Shown piece after piece: positions 11,276-21,977 of a stretch of 64,000 nt of DNA. Made by a program: the position numbers and the translations under genes. The notes beneath the pieces are model-generated. The model saw only the letters and a list, made by a program, of their open reading frames with translations, was not told where the DNA came from and made no database searches. Positions within the stretch are counted from its first letter, which is position 1; the number at the start of each line of letters is the position of its first letter. This stretch comes from Trichobilharzia szidati (taxonomy: Eukaryota > Platyhelminthes > Trematoda > Strigeidida > Schistosomatidae). Where the stretch lies: positions 63,275,564 through 63,339,563 of the forward strand of contig OX235279.1 in NCBI GenBank assembly GCA_944472155.2, read 5' to 3'.

Positions 11276-11617
11276 AATAATTCCCCAAAATTATTAACCA
11301 CAGCAATCATCACTCAACATTGGATGCTGACCATCACTGTTTAAGTCGACTTGTTTAGCTGAAGGCTTACGGTCAAGCATCCCCGCCATTTGGTGCTATG
11401 TCGTGTCACGTGCGTGCACGATTACTAGCTAGCTAAGCATTCACCTCTACCCGCGATTTTGTCCCGAAATATAATACGTACTTTGGACGACAAAATCTGG
11501 TCTTTTGCTTTACCATTTGGTACTCGAAGAACGAACACTATAGTGGTTGTTGGTATAAGATCTTGCGTTAGTATAATCCGTACAACTCGCGAACGTCGAT
11601 ACCTGCAACCTCTAAAA
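11276..11617 (+). repeat. 3' LTR (342 bp)
   Basis: It starts TGTAGCGGTAAATAATTCCCC and ends CAACCTCTAAA. It is the complete version of the 5' LTR at 8322-8630. The 3' flank (AGTGTATTT) shows no clear target duplication because the 5' side of the element was lost. Confidence 0.85.
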
Positions 11618-12299
11618 GTGTATTTATTTTTATTAGAGAATAAAATATAGAGATACACAATCATCCTACGACTCGACTTCTGAGATCTTGTCGCTTGAAA
11701 GTTCAATTCTCCCCCCTGTGTTTCCATCCACACAGATAAACAGATTGATCGATCTGAGCTCGAAAGATTTGACGAAATTCTTTTTATCCCCTGCAATACG
11801 ACCAAACTTTCTCTGGACACAACAAACGCACATCGTAAATAATAATGTAAACATCATGGCTACTGTCAAAAAACAATGTTCGGTGACGTAGTGTCAAATA
11901 TTAGGTAAGCACACACAAAGTTAATTTCTATAAAAGTATAATATGAGTGCACGAATCAGTTTTATAAGCGTTCAGTTGGATTCAGTATAGGAGTACTCTG
12001 TATTTCACTCACCAGAACAGCGAAGTATGAAATAAAAAATTTGAGTGTTCGAGAATATGCAGTGCTTGGGCGATTCTTAGTAGTGTTAATATTCAGAATG
12101 CTGTGTATGTATTAAGAGGGAAGACACACCGTTCAATCCAGAGTATGAACAGTTACTAATATAATTAATCAATTCATTAACAGTAATGGTCCTGATAAAT
12201 TTGATAGATAACATGTAAAATGGTTGAAATCATCCGGGAAACAGTTGTATTTGAGAGCAGATGATATGTGAATGGTAAACATTACATGTTTCAATAGAA
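11618..12299. other. Non-coding stretch, nothing recognised
   Basis: Short overlapping frames on both strands near 11425-11891 partly run through the LTR and have no family motif. No RNA gene or further repeat is recognised. Confidence 0.45.
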
Positions 12300-13010
12300 T
12301 AACTAAGAAAATGTCAGTGTTGAGGTAACAACAACGTTAACTACAGATAAAAATATCGATCGCTTGTTCAACAAGTCATTCATAAATTTTGAACAAAAAC
12401 AGCAAAGAGAGAAAATAACACTGTACATTGTCGTTGCACACCATCCTTCCTGCAGTTTGTCATAGGTAGCGGGAAATGTAATGGTCTCTGCGGCTGGAGT
12501 AGAAGTGATATTATTCATGCGAAGTCATCCGAATTCGCTTAATTCCAGGTAATTTATTGAGCTGTGGAAAAAGTTGGCTTTCGAATTGGGCACTCTATCG
12601 GTTTTAGGAATGGACAGAACACCAGAATTCATTGTCCAGTTCTTGATCAGAGCTTTAGTAACTGTTATGTTTGGATGTCTGCTATTGGAACTGCTACTGG
12701 TCAACCAGTGAATCCGAAGATTGAAGTGAAAATGGAAAGGAAGCCATTAGCACGGTAACTATATGCATTTGGTCGAAAGTTGAGTTAGGCGTATAAAAGC
12801 GATCAGACGGTGCATTGGTGTGACAACGGATCTTCACTCTGTGACAAGACGAACAATTTCGCCACCTCTTCGCAGCGTCGCTGTTAGCGTCTGACCACAT
12901 AAATCTAACCTTCACCAACTTGGTAGTGGAGCTAGCCCTGGGATGTAAAAGATTACGTAACATCTCGAAAAAACTAGGCATCATGTATCTACAAAAACAG
13001 ATCAATTTAT
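12300..13010 (-). pseudogene. Decayed Gypsy integrase
   Basis: The minus strand from 13010 reads LHPRASSTTKLVKVRFMW and the zinc-domain end CSSCHRVKIRCHTNAPSDRF, then a D-containing TFDQMHIV block. With frame changes the core goes on through TVTKALIKNW and a PKTDRVPNSKANFFHSSINYL stretch, which corresponds to the TTDRG.QFES..F region, and then GIKRIRMTS. Several stops and frame shifts show that it is old. Boundaries are approximate. Confidence 0.65.
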
Positions 13011-13599
13011 TGGTAGAGTAATAAAGAATGACTTTCGTCTTGCCAAAAGGAATTTCAGTGAGTTCTAAAATGTTTTGGGGGACATTAAATTCTTTGGTTT
13101 AGCGTTGTTTTTTGTATGTTCAAGAGATGTCTGTAACCAATATTGAAGCACCCAGCCGTCTTAATGTGCATAGGTGACGTAGCGTCTACAACTCCACTGT
13201 CGTTACCCTTTAATTGTCGACTAACTGATATAAATTGGGACATAAACTCAAGATATCATAATCCGCGACGCCAATAGTTACCTTGTTTAGCCAACAAGGG
13301 TTGTGATAGAGCTATATCATCCAAAAAGGCACTAAAAGTTGTACACTCTAGCATGTTTCCAAAGTAATTGATAGTTAGGTAAACGGCTATTGACCCTCTA
13401 CAAAAACGATGCAGCGACACGGAGTAGGTTCGAGACGTCCTGAAACGAATGCAGGTAGTTGCACGCACTTGTTGTAGAACACCTTTAATGGCTACGTGCA
13501 AAATTCCCGTCATGGGGAAACATGGGCTTTATTCCTGCGTTTCACCGGATGGGCCTTCTCAGTTACTGGCTGCTGAATAGTTTCAAGCGATTTGACGGT
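13011..13599. other. Unassigned stretch before the degenerate Gypsy element
   Basis: No domain or RNA gene is recognised. The 85-codon minus frame at 13256-13513 has no family motif. Confidence 0.4.
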
Positions 13600-13954
13600 T
13601 TACGGGGACAAAAGATGTTAGCATACGGGAGACATGAAGAATCCTGACGCGAATTCCTGTACCCACGACTCCTATATTATTAACTTTACGTAGGCCAAAG
13701 GTGAATAATGACACCAAATTGATCGTCTAGAATACGAAATATATCGCAGGATCGAAATTGTTGTGGAAGGGTGATTGTCTAACTAGGGATCATGCATGAA
13801 CGAACGAACGTAACATGACATTGTGTCAAATGACATGGATGCTTGACCGCGAACCTTCAACTAAATAAGTGCACCTAAAAATTGAAGGTCAGAATCGCGG
13901 GCTGAGTGATGGACGCTGTGGGCCAATAACTTTTGGGGATTATCTACCACCACA
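13600..13954 (-). repeat. 3' LTR of degenerate Gypsy element
   Basis: On the minus strand it starts TGTGGTGGTAGATAATCCCC, preceded by a purine tract. It shares with 18301-18657 the GTTATTGGCC/CCACAGC region, a GAACGAACGAAC stretch and a CCTACGTAAAG region. The 3' end near 13600 is uncertain. Confidence 0.65.
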
Positions 13955-14435
13955 GCTTACTCCTCCTAAGTGGGATCGTGACGAACCTAAGACGAAACCA
14001 GCCGAAAGTAAAATTATAATGGTAGCACTATTAGTAAGACTATTCCGATGGGCCTGATGGCACTGAGTTGACTATTGGTTGTCTACCTATGCTAAGCTGA
14101 TATATTTACATCACTTCACTGATATTAATCCTCATGTTTTGTGTGCTCCTTGTCCAGTGCCCGTCATACCTGGAAAAGAAAACAAGAATTCTGAGGATCT
14201 GGATGAAGAAAATATACCAGTTATAATGGTTGAATTAGTTTATACATAAACCACGCAAAAAATAATGCGAAAAAGGGAATATTGCAGGAAAATCATTAGG
14301 CAGTCAATGTTACGTTCACAGTCATAAAAAATTTAATTTATGACGTGGGATGCAATGAAAAATCAACTGTGTGCAGTGGAAAATGTGCTATAATCCAGAG
14401 AGATTCTTGTTTAAAAAGTATGAGGGTGAGTTGCA

Positions 14436-15740
14436 TCATCGTGTTATGTGAGATAAGTGTGAAGATGTTCTGGGAATCTCCCGGATCGTCCAGGACTCGC
14501 TTTCGTTCGAGCCTTGATGGACGGGTTTAGTTAACTTCGCTACGCTGACTGTTTCTTCAATGGATAACAAGTATATAGTGAGCCGTGTATTTTTTGAAAC
14601 GCTAAGTTCGAGGCTCATGGGATTGCGTTCTAAGTAGGCAGGTTTCAGACGATCGATACTAACAGATTCTTTGCAGCCTTCTTCATATGGGACGAAGAAT
14701 TTATGCATAGGTTTAATTACTTTGTGTGATTCGTCGTACGGGAGTTCCAGAGGGAGACGTACAGAGTCATGACAAACAAATATACGCCGAGAAGGTTCTG
14801 GATTCAACTGAACAAAGACGTCTACTGACTGCGGTTGGAGGAAAGCAGGCTCAACTGAACGCACTGGCTTCGCGAGCCTGCTGACATACGAGGCATGAAA
14901 AGCTAGAGGGTGGAACAAAATCACCTAACGATGTAGTGTTCTGCCATGCACTAGCTAAGCAAGAGTAAAAGCAGCATCAATTTTCGAGGTATTTCATATG
15001 TCTAGAGAAACTAACGGTAGTGATTCGGTCCAGTGTGGATTGTTTGCAGCTGACAACCCATTATTTAACTATAAGTGTATATGTTCTACCATACCACTAG
15101 CCTGAGGATGGTAGGCTGTTTTTCTAAAACGCATACAACCAAGGATTTTAGTGAAGGCTATGAATAGTTGCGTTCGAATTGCAGCCCACCATCATTTACT
15201 ATAGAGGATGGGCATTCAGAACTTAGGATCCATCGTTCCACAATGACGCATGCAGCTATTTTAGCAGATACATTTTTGAGAGATACTGCTTCAGGCCACC
15301 GTGTAAACGGTCAGTGCAGGCCAAGATATATGTATGGGAGGGATCCAACCAGATTTATGTGAAAGTGTACGAAACAAGAATCAGGGATGGGAAAGGTGCC
15401 AAGAGGGCTTTTGGTGTGTCTTACCACTTTGTACTTTTGGCAAACTAGGCGCGTACGAGCCCATTCCCTCTCTTCTTTATTAATACCTAGCTAACATAGT
15501 CGACAAGTAGTGAGCTTGCCAGTAGTTCGAATACCTTGGTCAGATAAACCATGCAACGTACTGAAGACATTACGGCGACAACCTTCAGGTATGATGGGGC
15601 GGGGAGTGCCCGTGGAAACATCACATAGAATAGTGTCCCTTCTTGTAGTGAAGGGTTTCCCGGCTGACTTGTTTTTGACGACTCATGTTGAGGGTCGGTA
15701 TCTTCTTTTTAAAAGACGAGTTTCACAGGGTCTATGCCGT
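14436..15740 (-). pseudogene. Integrase with C-terminal domain (degenerate Gypsy)
   Basis: The C-terminal region is the clearest: FVCHDSVRLPLELPYDESHK then FFVPYEEGCKESVSIDRLKPAYLE, the GPY/F-like end of CsRn1-type integrase. The zinc and DDE parts upstream (about 14930-15740) are recognised only as short matches, for example a LGTFPIPDS-like block near 15390 and an antisense match to the ITTDRG region near 15180-15200, with many frame breaks. Confidence 0.7.
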
Positions 15741-16263
15741 CTATTTGGGTGAGGGAACAAATGCGCGACAAAGTATCTGCTACAGTGTTGTTCACTCCGT
15801 ATACATAGCGAATATCCAATGTAAACTGTGGAACGTAGTCCAGTAGTCACGATTATCTAGGTGAATACTTATTTGAATTTGAGTTCAGAGAGTACGTCAG
15901 AGGTTTGTGGTCAGTGAAAATGATGAACTTATGACCCTTCACTGAATGACGAAAGTGGAATTTAGCACAGTATGTAGCCAGCAGTGCTCTACCGAATGTG
16001 TTGTACTTTGTTTCTGCTAGTTGTGTACGCCTCGAGAAAAAGGCGAGTGGTTACCACTCTCTACTGACTAGTTGTTGCAGAAATGCACCGAATTCAGTGT
16101 CTTATACATCGTCAGAAATACTTGATGTTGCCCCTGGATCCTGATACATAAGAAGTGTGGCATCTATGATAGCTTTTTTAACCTGAAAGAAAGCATTTTC
16201 TGGCTAACGCATCAAGTTCAGTAGACTTTTCACTCCCTCGAAGAACGTCTGTTAATGGCTGAA

Positions 16264-16787
16264 TCAGTGAGGCACAGTTGGGAACATACTTACCAAGCCA
16301 CTAAATGTGCCAAGAGTTTTCACCGTAATTGGTTCCGGTAAGTTCAAAATCACCTCAACTTCGTTAGCCAGCGGGCAAATACACTTGAAGTCAATGATGT
16401 GGTCGAGAAAGTCGAGTGATTCCACTCCTATGTGACGCTTTTGAACATTGATGGCAACATCATCTCGGCGTAACCTTTCGAATGCTGAGTCCAAGTGTCT
16501 AAGGTGAGTTTCCTTGTCTGGACCAGCAATGAGGCAGTGGTCTATGTATGCGTATACAAAGCCGAGACCGCATAGTACTACGTCAATGGGGCGTTGGAAT
16601 GCTTGTGCTGCATTCTGGAGACCGAATGGCATACGCAGAAATGGAAAAGTTCGAAAGGCGTTATGACGGCTGTTTTCTGAATGTCACCTGTTGTCGTCGA
16701 AATTTGGTTGAAGGCTTTAACCAAGTCTATTTTCGAGAAAATAATTGCACCGGATAATGTTGCCGTCAAGTCGTGTATGTGAGGCAA
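16264..16787 (-). pseudogene. Reverse transcriptase core (degenerate Gypsy)
   Basis: Two overlapping frames carry PHIHDLTATLSGAIIFSKID, VKAFNQI, MPFGLQNAAQAFQRPIDVV and YAYIDHCLIAGPDKETHLRHL. The catalytic YLDD is changed to YIDH, so the enzyme is dead. The block goes on to IDFKCICPLANEVEVILNLPEP, the RT thumb/connection sequence that is missing in the deleted copies. Confidence 0.8.
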
Positions 16788-17330
16788 TGGATAGCAAGTG
16801 GGGGTTGTTTGGACTTCACTCGCCAGAAATCACCAGTGAGGCGCCAATCGTTGCTATCTTTTCTTGATACCATATGCAGTGGGGATGCCCATGGGTTATT
16901 CGATGGCTGAATGATGCAGAGGGTGAGCATATGGTCGAACTCATTTCTAGCGAGTCTCAGTTTGTCAGGAGGAAGGCGTCGTTCTTTAGATGTCACGGGT
17001 TGTCCTGAGGTTATAATGTGGTTCATGATATTGCTAGTACCGTCTATCAGTCGTTTCCGGCCAACATCTACGAGTAGATCATGACGGTTAAGTAGGTCCA
17101 TGCCAGTGATAGTCATTGTTACGTCAACAAGGACGAATATCCGCTGAATAAGTTTGCGTAAACCTATCTTCAGATAGATGTTTTCGACACCAATGGTCGC
17201 AACCAGTTTCCCATTCGCAGCCTGTAGTTTAGAGGTAGTTCCCTTCTGTTGATATGCCTCTGTAGCAGAAAGGACACTGACTTCGGCGCCTGTGTCAACC
17301 GGGCCTGGTTGACTACATCATGACTGTAAA
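16788..17330 (-). pseudogene. Protease and start of RT (degenerate Gypsy)
   Basis: The frame at 16766-17116 includes TGMDLLNRHDLLVDVGRKRL of protease and then RLARNEFDHMLTLC through the GDFWRVKS block. From about 16755 to 16968 it is nearly identical to the young copies, including their frameshift, while the flanking sequence is clearly diverged. The DTGAEVS active-site region near 17290 is broken by frame changes. Confidence 0.75.
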
Positions 17331-17339
17331 GTAAGCGGC

Positions 17340-18250
17340 TACTGCCACCAGCGACGGTTGCCGCTAACGCGTGCAGGCGGGATAATTTCCTACAGCTTTT
17401 GAGTCGTTGCCAAAATCACAAGATTTTCCGCAATATTTTGCTTCCTGACCATAGGTGTTATGATATCAACACCATTAAGGGTTTATAGGTGAACGTGGTT
17501 TGGATTTCGACCGACCACAATAGTTTCCACGTTGAGGAGAATTATATTAACGGTAGAGGGAAATACAGGGGCGGCGTAACCTAATTAGTCGCTCAGGAGA
17601 GTTGCATAACTCTGTCATTTCAGTGTTCCTACTCGCAGATGTTTTAGTGATCGAGCACATCTCCATTACTGGCCGTTGTGTTATTTCTAGAATTTTGTTA
17701 ACAGAAGTAGCTAAGTCTTCTATAATAACACCTTGAAGAGACACAAGCACAGCCTATATTGACTGTGGCAATTCATATTAGGACAGCTCTCTAAAAAGTA
17801 GCTCATCTAACTGACGGCCAATAATTTCCCGTATTCGTATTAGCTTGTTCACGGTCAGCCGATGGCCTAACTCGACATTGCGAAATAGTTTGTCAACACG
17901 CCATACGTGAGGCCGTTCCTCCTGAAGAGGGCTGCTTTAAGCATCGAACAGGGGTTGCTTACCCATTGATTTTACATCTGCACAGTAACGCATGTACCTC
18001 ATTCCCGCCGTGGAACGTGGATAACTGCAAGGAACTGTGAAAGTTGTTCAGTGTTCCCACGTTTACTGAGATCAGACTAGGTTATTTGAAACCATGATCT
18101 CACATTATCTGGCCAAAAAGGGCACTGGCCGAATAGTGTTACTAGTTGTCTGGATGCGGATTAGTATAGGTGTATGGTCAGTTATGGAGAAATGTATACT
18201 TCAAAAATACTAGGTTTAATACAAGAATAAACAAATAGACCAAACTCACC
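17340..18250 (-). pseudogene. Gag (degenerate Gypsy)
   Basis: A 67-codon frame at 17547-17750 reads LVSLQGVIIEDLATSVNKIL and EITQRPVMEMCSI, which aligns with the middle of the intact Gag at 8743-9561. The knuckle region near 17400-17470 is recognised by DNA similarity. The rest is interrupted by stops. Confidence 0.7.
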
Positions 18251-18289
18251 AGCTTTTCTGGGTGTTTACCAGAGATGAAGTTCGAGATA

Positions 18290-18299
18290 GGGCTCACCA
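18290..18299 (-). other. Primer-binding site of degenerate Gypsy element
   Basis: TGGTGAGCCC on the minus strand follows the LTR end TTCTAAGC, the same as in the plus-strand element at 8631-8640. Confidence 0.6.
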
Positions 18300-18300
18300 G

Positions 18301-18657
18301 CTTAGAAGCTGAAGGTGTTGACGTTCATATATGGTACAATGTATAGTAACGCAAGATCTGATACCCACAACTTTTATAATATTCGCTTTGCGTAGACTAA
18401 AGACAAGTGAAAACCAAGTTGATCGTCCAAATTGCGAAGTGCATTGCGGGACCAAATGGGAAGATGAGGTTGACTGCTTAACTAGCTATTAATGGTGCAC
18501 GAAAGAACGAACGAACGTAATATGATGGCGTGCATATGGCGTGGGTACTTGACTGCGAGCCCTCAGCTAAACAAGTCGACTTAAGCAGTGAGGGTCAGCG
18601 TTCAGTGTTCAGTGATGAATGCTGCCACTATTGATTCTGGGAAATAACCTGCTATTA
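18301..18657 (-). repeat. 5' LTR of degenerate Gypsy element
   Basis: The minus-strand start near 18657 (TAATAGCAGGTTATTTCCC) corresponds to TGTAGCGGTAAATAATTCC of the young LTR with the terminal G altered. The CGACTTGTTTAGCTGAGGG and GAACGAACGAAC regions match the other LTRs. Confidence 0.65.
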
Positions 18658-20168
18658 GAACTCCGACAAAAATCAGTAACATTTTAGTACATAAATGATA
18701 GCGGAAAATTATGAAGTTTTTCACCCTACTGTTTTTGTGCCATCCTGATGCGTTGTTTAGTTAACCCAGTTGCAATGCAGACATTCCTATTCGCAAAGAT
18801 TGGTACTCCCAGTATATGAGAAGTAATGCGCGGTATACAGAGTAGAACTTTATTGTTTAAAATTGCAATATAAGGCGTAACATAACAAAACGAATTGTTT
18901 GTTTTGTGATTTCATTTCCAAGTTCTTTGTAAATATATATATTTTGATATGTCAGCGCACTGAAATTTATGAACTCTTTTTCTCTGTAAAACGGTATCAA
19001 ATCATCTTATGTGGTTGTAGTTTGTAGTGGACCTAGCCATTAAGTATTTCTATACACGCAATTAAAAAGGACAGAACAAATACTAACAAATATGTATATA
19101 TAAGATATTCAGTTCACTTAAGTTAGTATACACAAAAATACTGAAGTTATTTGAAGAAAAACTATAATAGCCACAAAATACTCAAAATATAGACCTACGA
19201 AATAATAGAGATGAAATTGTCCTTTTCTTGATTATGCAGATCCTCAACTACACCTTAGAGATGTCAGCCTTCGGAGATCACCCACGTAGAGAAAAGCAGG
19301 TTGGAGCAAAATATCTTAATGTGGATGTGTCGATCAGTGTGAGACAGAGTGGGTTGGCAGATGTGATGAGCGAGCAGCTGGAGAGAGAAACAGATTCGTT
19401 TGTCGCGCGTGGTCCAAGGTTGAGTCCTTTTCAATCTCACATAACAAACACGATTTTCATTGAATTCCTTATTTTTCGGTGAACATATAATTTGATATGT
19501 TTTTCTGTCGCCACACGACTCTCCCTCTTAGAAGTCCAGAGGGACTGCTACTGAAGATATGCAGCACAATTGTGAGAATAAAAATAATTATAATGATACG
19601 TAACACTATGGGAATACGGAAAAAAATGAAACAGGTTTTTCTAAACGCTTCTGTGAATAGTTCGACATCAACTTCGGAACTGGACGTGGGTGGTAGTACA
19701 ATGGATACATATTACGGTGAGTGAACACGCACACAAACAAAAAATATATTCCTCAAATAAACACAGGTACGTATAATAATAATTCACGTTATTCCACAAC
19801 AAAAACAATTTACAACATGGAATTTTCAGCGTATACGTCCGCTCTGTAGATATGACAAACGAATGAACAAAAGTGCGAAAGAGATCAATGTTAATTCGAA
19901 CGATGGCGCCAAACCGAATGACACTAATAATAATAGTAAAGATAACGTCCGTTGAAACGCTGACCAATATAGTAGTAATTATGGGAGAATAGTTGTGAAT
20001 GCATATATACATATAGAGTACTGAGGTAGTAAAAAATAGCAATACTTCTGAAAAAATGATATCGTACCTGACACAAATAAACTACGTATATCATTAATTA
20101 ACAACAATAATCAATATGAGGGGGTAATAATGTATGTGCGAACAAAAATTGTTACAACCTTGAAGGTA
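18658..20168. other. Intergenic stretch with traces of a LINE tail
   Basis: No gene is recognised. At about 19765-19840 an AAT-rich run followed by TTATTCCACAAC...ATGGAATTTTCAGCGT matches the reverse complement of the CR1-like LINE 3' end. The 84-codon frame at 19228-19482 has no known motif. Confidence 0.45.
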
Positions 20169-20363
20169 TTAAACAGTAAAGTGTACAAAACGGGCAGGTT
20201 TATTAACCTGCCTACCACTACGAGTAATGCAAGGGGGAGATAGTATTATTGGCACCTCTGGAGCTTTGGTGGTTTCTTGTTTGTCTGCTGAAGTCGCTTT
20301 TGAGATACCATCGCCATCTGTGTAAGAAGGTTTGAGTCTATCCACGGAGATCGTCAGCTTCTT
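20169..20363 (-). pseudogene. C-terminal end of a second type of Gypsy pol
   Basis: The minus strand from 20363 reads KKLTISVDRLKPSYTD, then a spacer and ITRSGRQVNKPARFVHFTV, ending at TAA (20169-20171). VDRLKP is the usual integrase tail motif and TRSGR the usual pol C-terminus of LTR elements. Its upstream side stops exactly where the LINE tail (AAT repeats) starts at 20364. Confidence 0.75.
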
Positions 20364-20798
20364 AATAATAATAGTTTACTTTATTCCAAAAACAGTACTT
20401 ATAATACAGAATGGAATTCTCAGCATTTGTCACAATATTGCATCTGATTTACTCAAAATATAAATAAAATTAAAAATTAAAACAAAAATTAATCGGAGGA
20501 GTTTGTCCACATTTACGACATAATTATTAGATATAATAATAATTATAAGAGTGAGTTTGTTTCAAAAGGCATTGTCGATTCAGTTCGGGAACTTTAGCAT
20601 GTTATAGATTATTGGGTCTAATGTTCTGTTGATATGGTATAGTGAGTTGAAATACAAAGTTAACAGTCATAATACAGCTTAAAATTATGTCCACACTTAT
20701 GAAAAATAAAATAAACAAAACGAAGAAATTAAGAGGATTATAAATATAAGAAATACAATAACAATAAGGTATGATGCTTTAAGGTGGAAGGAAATGGT

Positions 20799-21353
20799 TT
20801 ATTTAGTAGTGCAAAGAAGGTTAGTCAGTTCATGTTTGACACCATTTTCACCACATAAAGTACGTGCCAAATACGGTATAGTGGAATTTTTATACTTAGA
20901 CGTACGTGCATAAAGTCTTCTGAAAAGACTTCTTGTTTTACCTGAGAAGACACAAGGTTGGAGCTGCGGGTAGAGTGGGTGCTCAGAGTCTGACAAAATT
21001 CCTCCTGCGAATCTGTTGCATGACATCAAATGCCTATCGGTGACAATGCCAACGATATGGCCCAATGGGATACCACTCGTCCTACTGACAGTCTTCAAAG
21101 TTCTACGAAGTATGATATAGTCCTTTTTAAGCAATCCAGGAAAGAATAAGGGTGAACAGTAAAGAAGAATAGGTAAAATACATGAGTTTATAAACCGTAA
21201 GAGGAGTGGTTGGGTTATGCCTGAATGCCTTAACTTCTTAACGTAAAACGTCAAACGAAATATTCTTTTAGAAATCGCTAAGACATGAGAGGACCAAGAT
21301 AGGTCAGAAAAGAGAATTAAACTAAGATACCTAACTTCAGACTTGGTTCCTAT
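20799..21353 (-). pseudogene. LINE ORF C-terminal domain
   Basis: The frame goes on from the BEL/Pao target site through IGTKSEVRYLS and FSDLSWSSHVLAISKRI, then LTFYVKKLRHSG and CILPILLYCSPLFFPGLLKK. It ends near 20799. The homologous fragment at 44972-45541 covers the same region. This is the conserved post-RT domain of CR1/Jockey-type LINEs. Confidence 0.85.
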
Positions 21354-21358
21354 ATCAG
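21354..21358. repeat. Target-site duplication, left copy (ATCAG)
   Basis: ATCAG directly precedes the TG of the BEL/Pao LTR. The same five bases follow the right LTR at 26991-26995. With one copy kept, the LINE coding frame is restored. Confidence 0.9.
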
Positions 21359-21671
21359 TGTTAATCGCGACAGATAGATAGACTATATGATAGACAGTTA
21401 ATCAATATGATGTGACCTTCTTGTCGCGATTATTGGTCAATTTATTGTAACTCTCACCACGTGATGTTGACCTTGAATGTTCTTTTTTGTCTGTCACTTT
21501 ATTTGTGTATACATGTAATCAATTGACTGTTCATTTTGTCCGTACCCTCAATACTGTTCGAAACAGATAAAGTTAAAGTCAAGTCATTCTGTTTTAACCA
21601 TAGTTAAGCCCAGACTCTGTGTCGTCATTATTGAGGAAGGACTAAATCTGTAGGACGAAAAGAATCCTACA
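21359..21671 (+). repeat. 5' LTR of BEL/Pao element (313 bp)
   Basis: It starts TGTTAATCGCGACAG and ends CCTACA. A central stretch of about 292 bp (21367-21657) reads as identical to 26686-26976. The few differences lie in the first 8 and last 14 bases. Confidence 0.88.
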
Positions 21672-21686
21672 ATGTTTCGAACAGTA

Positions 21687-21977
21687 ATGGCAAACGAAAG
21701 TTATGAAACTATGCCGTCGTTAACTCCATAGTTAGAAAAGAGTAATGGAGCTGATTTCCCTGGAAGCAATGAGAATAAATCACGCTATATTGTAGATTTG
21801 GAGCTAGCAAAATCGCGCATAGTCCAAAAGGAGAAAGAAATGGAATTAGAAAGATTACGACAAGGTAGTCACGAATGTTCTTGTCACAATAAATCGCCTT
21901 ACAAACCTTCTACTTCTCATAAAGTTGCTGTATCTCTTAATGATTAGTTCGCCAGAGGCATATCTAAGTTTCTGGAC
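21687..21977 (+). pseudogene. Gag-like N-terminus, in frame with the spectrin copy
   Basis: An ATG at 21687, 15 bp after the LTR, opens a frame of 97 codons that leads directly into the spectrin segment without a frame change. It has two in-frame TAG stops (21729-21731 and 21945-21947). The part with RYIVDLELAKSRIVQKEKEM and ELERLRQGS is a charged coiled-coil-like stretch as in N-terminal regions of BEL/Pao Gag. Identification as Gag rests on position and composition, not on a signature motif. Confidence 0.6.

Larger units (their letters stand above)
8322..11617 (+). mobile_element. Internally deleted Gypsy/CsRn1-like LTR element
   Basis: LTR, tRNA-Trp-like primer site, gag, protease, partial RT, pol C-terminus, 3' UTR, polypurine tract and LTR follow in order in about 3.3 kb. 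RNaseH and the integrase core are deleted. The two LTRs (8322-8630 and 11309-11617) differ at only about two positions at the extreme 3' end, so the insertion is young. The 5' LTR lacks the first 33 bp that the 3' LTR has, because it is joined to a foreign integrase fragment. The element cannot be autonomous. Confidence 0.88.
13600..18657 (-). mobile_element. Degenerate full-length Gypsy/CsRn1-like element
   Basis: Read on the minus strand, the order is LTR (18657-18301), primer site (18299-18290), gag, protease, RT, RNaseH, integrase, polypurine tract and LTR (13954 to about 13600). The LTRs have diverged clearly from each other and from the 11276 LTR but keep the same landmarks. All coding parts have stops and frameshifts. 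It is an old relative of the young deleted elements at 1.5-3.4 and 8.3-11.6 kb and shows the full-length gene order that they lost. Confidence 0.8.

Noticed and set aside
12564..12758. Plus-strand frame starting EKVGFRIGHSIGFRNGQ, at first sight like a TRAPP subunit
   Set aside because: The match stops after about 15 residues and the opposite strand carries a better and longer Gypsy integrase homology over the same bases.
19228..19482. 84-codon plus-strand frame
   Set aside because: No recognisable family and no supporting signals in a repeat-rich area.
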